The notes below the pieces were generated by a model. That model saw nothing but the letters and a program-made list of their open reading frames with translations, was not told where the DNA came from and did not search any database. Below, one piece after another: positions 5,719-6,646 of a stretch of 6,646 nt of DNA (its first letter is position 1; each line of letters opens with the position of its first letter). The stretch lies in the NCBI GenBank assembly GCA_023393715.1, contig JAEXCD010000055.1, positions 1-6,646 on the forward strand, given 5' to 3'. This stretch comes from Bacillota bacterium (GTDB lineage: Bacteria; Bacillota; Clostridia; Tissierellales; Peptoniphilaceae). The position numbers and the translations under genes were made by a program.

Positions 5719-6021
5719 CTATTCTCCGTCCTCGGGCTGTGTCGCATGCGCCGCGGCAAACTCCTCCCGAAGAATCTGACGAACGTCGTCCTTCGTCGCA
5801 AAGCTGCCGACGCGCTTTGCGATCTGTTCGTCGATATAGCGTTCAACCTGGCTGCGCTGCTCTTTTCCCTTTTCCACGAGCTGGTCGACCACACGGGAAG
5901 CCTCTTCACGCTGAATTTCGCCGTGCCTGACCATTTCCTCCACAAAAGCTTCCGTTTTTTCCTTTGAAACGGCGAATAGTCCCATTCCAAAGTCCATCGT
6001 TTTTCTCAGTATATCCTTCAT
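5719..6021 (-). CDS. Phasin-like small helical protein
   Basis: The 100-residue, strongly charged protein has no signal peptide or membrane helix. It reads as a short amphipathic N-terminal helix ('MKDILRKTMDFGMGLFAVSK') followed by a helical region at about 21-72 with 'GEIQREEASRVVDQLVEKGKE'. This is the arrangement of small phasin-superfamily proteins (polyhydroxyalkanoate granule-associated type) found in Firmicutes. A second short helix, 'TKDDVRQILREEF' (77-89), follows, then an acidic tail. The ATG at 6021 follows AGGAGG by 7 nt. A longer reading from 6054 lacks such a site. I recall members being encoded beside ABC1/UbiB kinases, as here (76 bp upstream of that gene), so a joint function at a membrane or lipid surface is plausible. 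No polyhydroxyalkanoate synthase is visible, so granule binding is not supported by context. Confidence 0.78.
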   Translation of the reverse strand: MKDILRKTMDFGMGLFAVSKEKTEAFVEEMVRHGEIQREEASRVVDQLVEKGKEQRSQVERYIDEQIAKRVGSFATKDDVRQILREEFAAAHATQPEDGE

Positions 6022-6062
6022 GATGCGCCTCCTGTTTTCCCGTACCGGTTTCACTGATCTTC

Positions 6063-6090
6063 TATATACCCGAACGCGCTCATTTGTCTC
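6063..6090 (-). promoter_or_regulatory. Possible promoter of the phasin-like/ubiB-family pair
   Basis: On the minus strand TATATA (6068-6063) and GAGACA (6090-6085, 4 of 6 to TTGACA) are 16 bp apart, with the -35 overlapping the rho stop codon. The -10 lies about 41 bp upstream of the phasin-like start. No hairpin terminator is seen between rho and this gene, so read-through from rho is an equally good source of transcript. Confidence 0.4.
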
Positions 6091-6646
6091 AGCCTCTTTC
6101 CCTTTTTGGCGCCGTCCGCCCTGAGGGATCCAAAATGAGCCGGCACAGGCTTTCGTTGTCCGGGGTGTTTTTAATCAGCTGAACGAACTGCTCGACCGCT
6201 TCCGCTTCCTTTCGCTGCCGCGCCTGCCGGCGCACCTGAACCATGGCCTTCTGTTCGTCGGCGTCGAGCAGGAGATCCTCCCGGCGCGTACCCGAGGCGA
6301 AGATGTCGATCGCCGGAAAAATGCGCAGCTCGGAAAGATCGCGGCTCAGATGCACCTCCATGTTGCCGGTGCCCTTGAATTCTTCGTAGCTCATTTCGTC
6401 CATGCGCGAGCCCGTATCGCGAAGGCACGTCGCCAGGATCGTTAAGCTGCCATCCCCGTCGATATTTCTCGCCGCACCGAAAAAGCGTTTCGGCGGATAC
6501 ATGGCGACGGGATCCAGACCGCCGCTCAGCGTTTTGCCGCTCGACTGTGTCGTGATGTTGTACGCGCGAGACAGTCGGGTAATCGAATCCAGCAGAATCA
6601 TGACATCCTGTCCGCCCTCGACCATGCGCTTGGCGCGCTCCAAAAG
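6089..6646 (-). CDS. rho: Transcription termination factor Rho (partial, C-terminal part)
   Basis: This is the C-terminal 185 residues of the hexameric RNA-dependent ATPase that ends transcription at Rho-dependent sites. The start lies beyond the right edge, and the reading frame is open to the last base. Visible in order: the Walker B region ('VMILLDSITRLSRAYN', Asp20 of the fragment), the Q-loop 'SGKTLSGGLDP' (36-46), 'YPPKRFFGAARN' (50-61), the R-loop region 'DTGSRMDE' (77-84), 'EEFKGTGNMEVHL', and the Arg finger in 'SGTRRE' (Arg121). After the motor domain the end is 'LDPSGRTAPKRERG', a short basic tail that is not typical of rho. In many Firmicutes rpmE follows rho. Here a phasin-like gene follows after 67 bp. 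The Walker A and RNA-binding N-terminal domains are outside the window, so integrity of the whole gene is not shown. Confidence 0.96.
   Translation of the reverse strand, partial: LLERAKRMVEGGQDVMILLDSITRLSRAYNITTQSSGKTLSGGLDPVAMYPPKRFFGAARNIDGDGSLTILATCLRDTGSRMDEMSYEEFKGTGNMEVHLSRDLSELRIFPAIDIFASGTRREDLLLDADEQKAMVQVRRQARQRKEAEAVEQFVQLIKNTPDNESLCRLILDPSGRTAPKRERG

Noticed and set aside
6022..6054. Phasin-like protein starting at 6054
   Set aside because: The extra 11 residues include the translation of the AGGAGG site and have no ribosome binding site of their own. The ATG at 6021 is well placed.

Overview
The window looks like chromosomal DNA of a moderately GC-rich Clostridia-type Firmicute. 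The signs are strong AGGAGG ribosome binding sites, sigma-A-type promoters, a lipoprotein-type sugar-binding protein, and a BofA-family protein, which belongs to endospore formers. I would not name a genus. There is no mobile element, CRISPR array, rRNA or tRNA that I can see, and most of the window is ordinary core or transport DNA.

Region 1 (1-2187, minus strand, then the divergent control region): the N-terminal part of a MalF-type sugar permease (cut by the left edge) lies downstream of a complete extracellular sugar-binding lipoprotein. The binding protein most resembles the NgcE type (N-acetylglucosamine/chitobiose). A hairpin plus U-tract lies between the two genes and probably lets more binding protein than permease be made. 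A promoter with a weak -35 and a cre-like sequence precedes the binding-protein gene.

Region 2 (2188-3174, plus strand): a complete AraC-family regulator with an N-terminal cupin sensor reads away from the transporter and is the likely local activator of it. It converges on the minus-strand genes to its right at a shared bidirectional terminator (about 3133-3174).

Region 3 (3208-6646, all minus strand, so read from right to left): the C-terminal part of transcription terminator Rho, a small phasin-like helical protein, an ABC1/UbiB (AarF) kinase-like protein with two C-terminal membrane helices, an FMN-binding-domain lipoprotein with a flavinylation-type motif, and a BofA-family membrane protein. 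The FMN lipoprotein has a perfect TTGACA/TATAAT promoter and is followed by its own hairpin terminator, so bofA is probably transcribed by read-through.

The point most worth a second look is the phasin-like/UbiB pair followed by a flavinylated-type lipoprotein, a possible membrane or redox module whose substrate is unknown. The layout of control elements (two intra-operon terminators, a cre-like box, palindromes in the divergent region) comes second. I did not find an obviously new large system.
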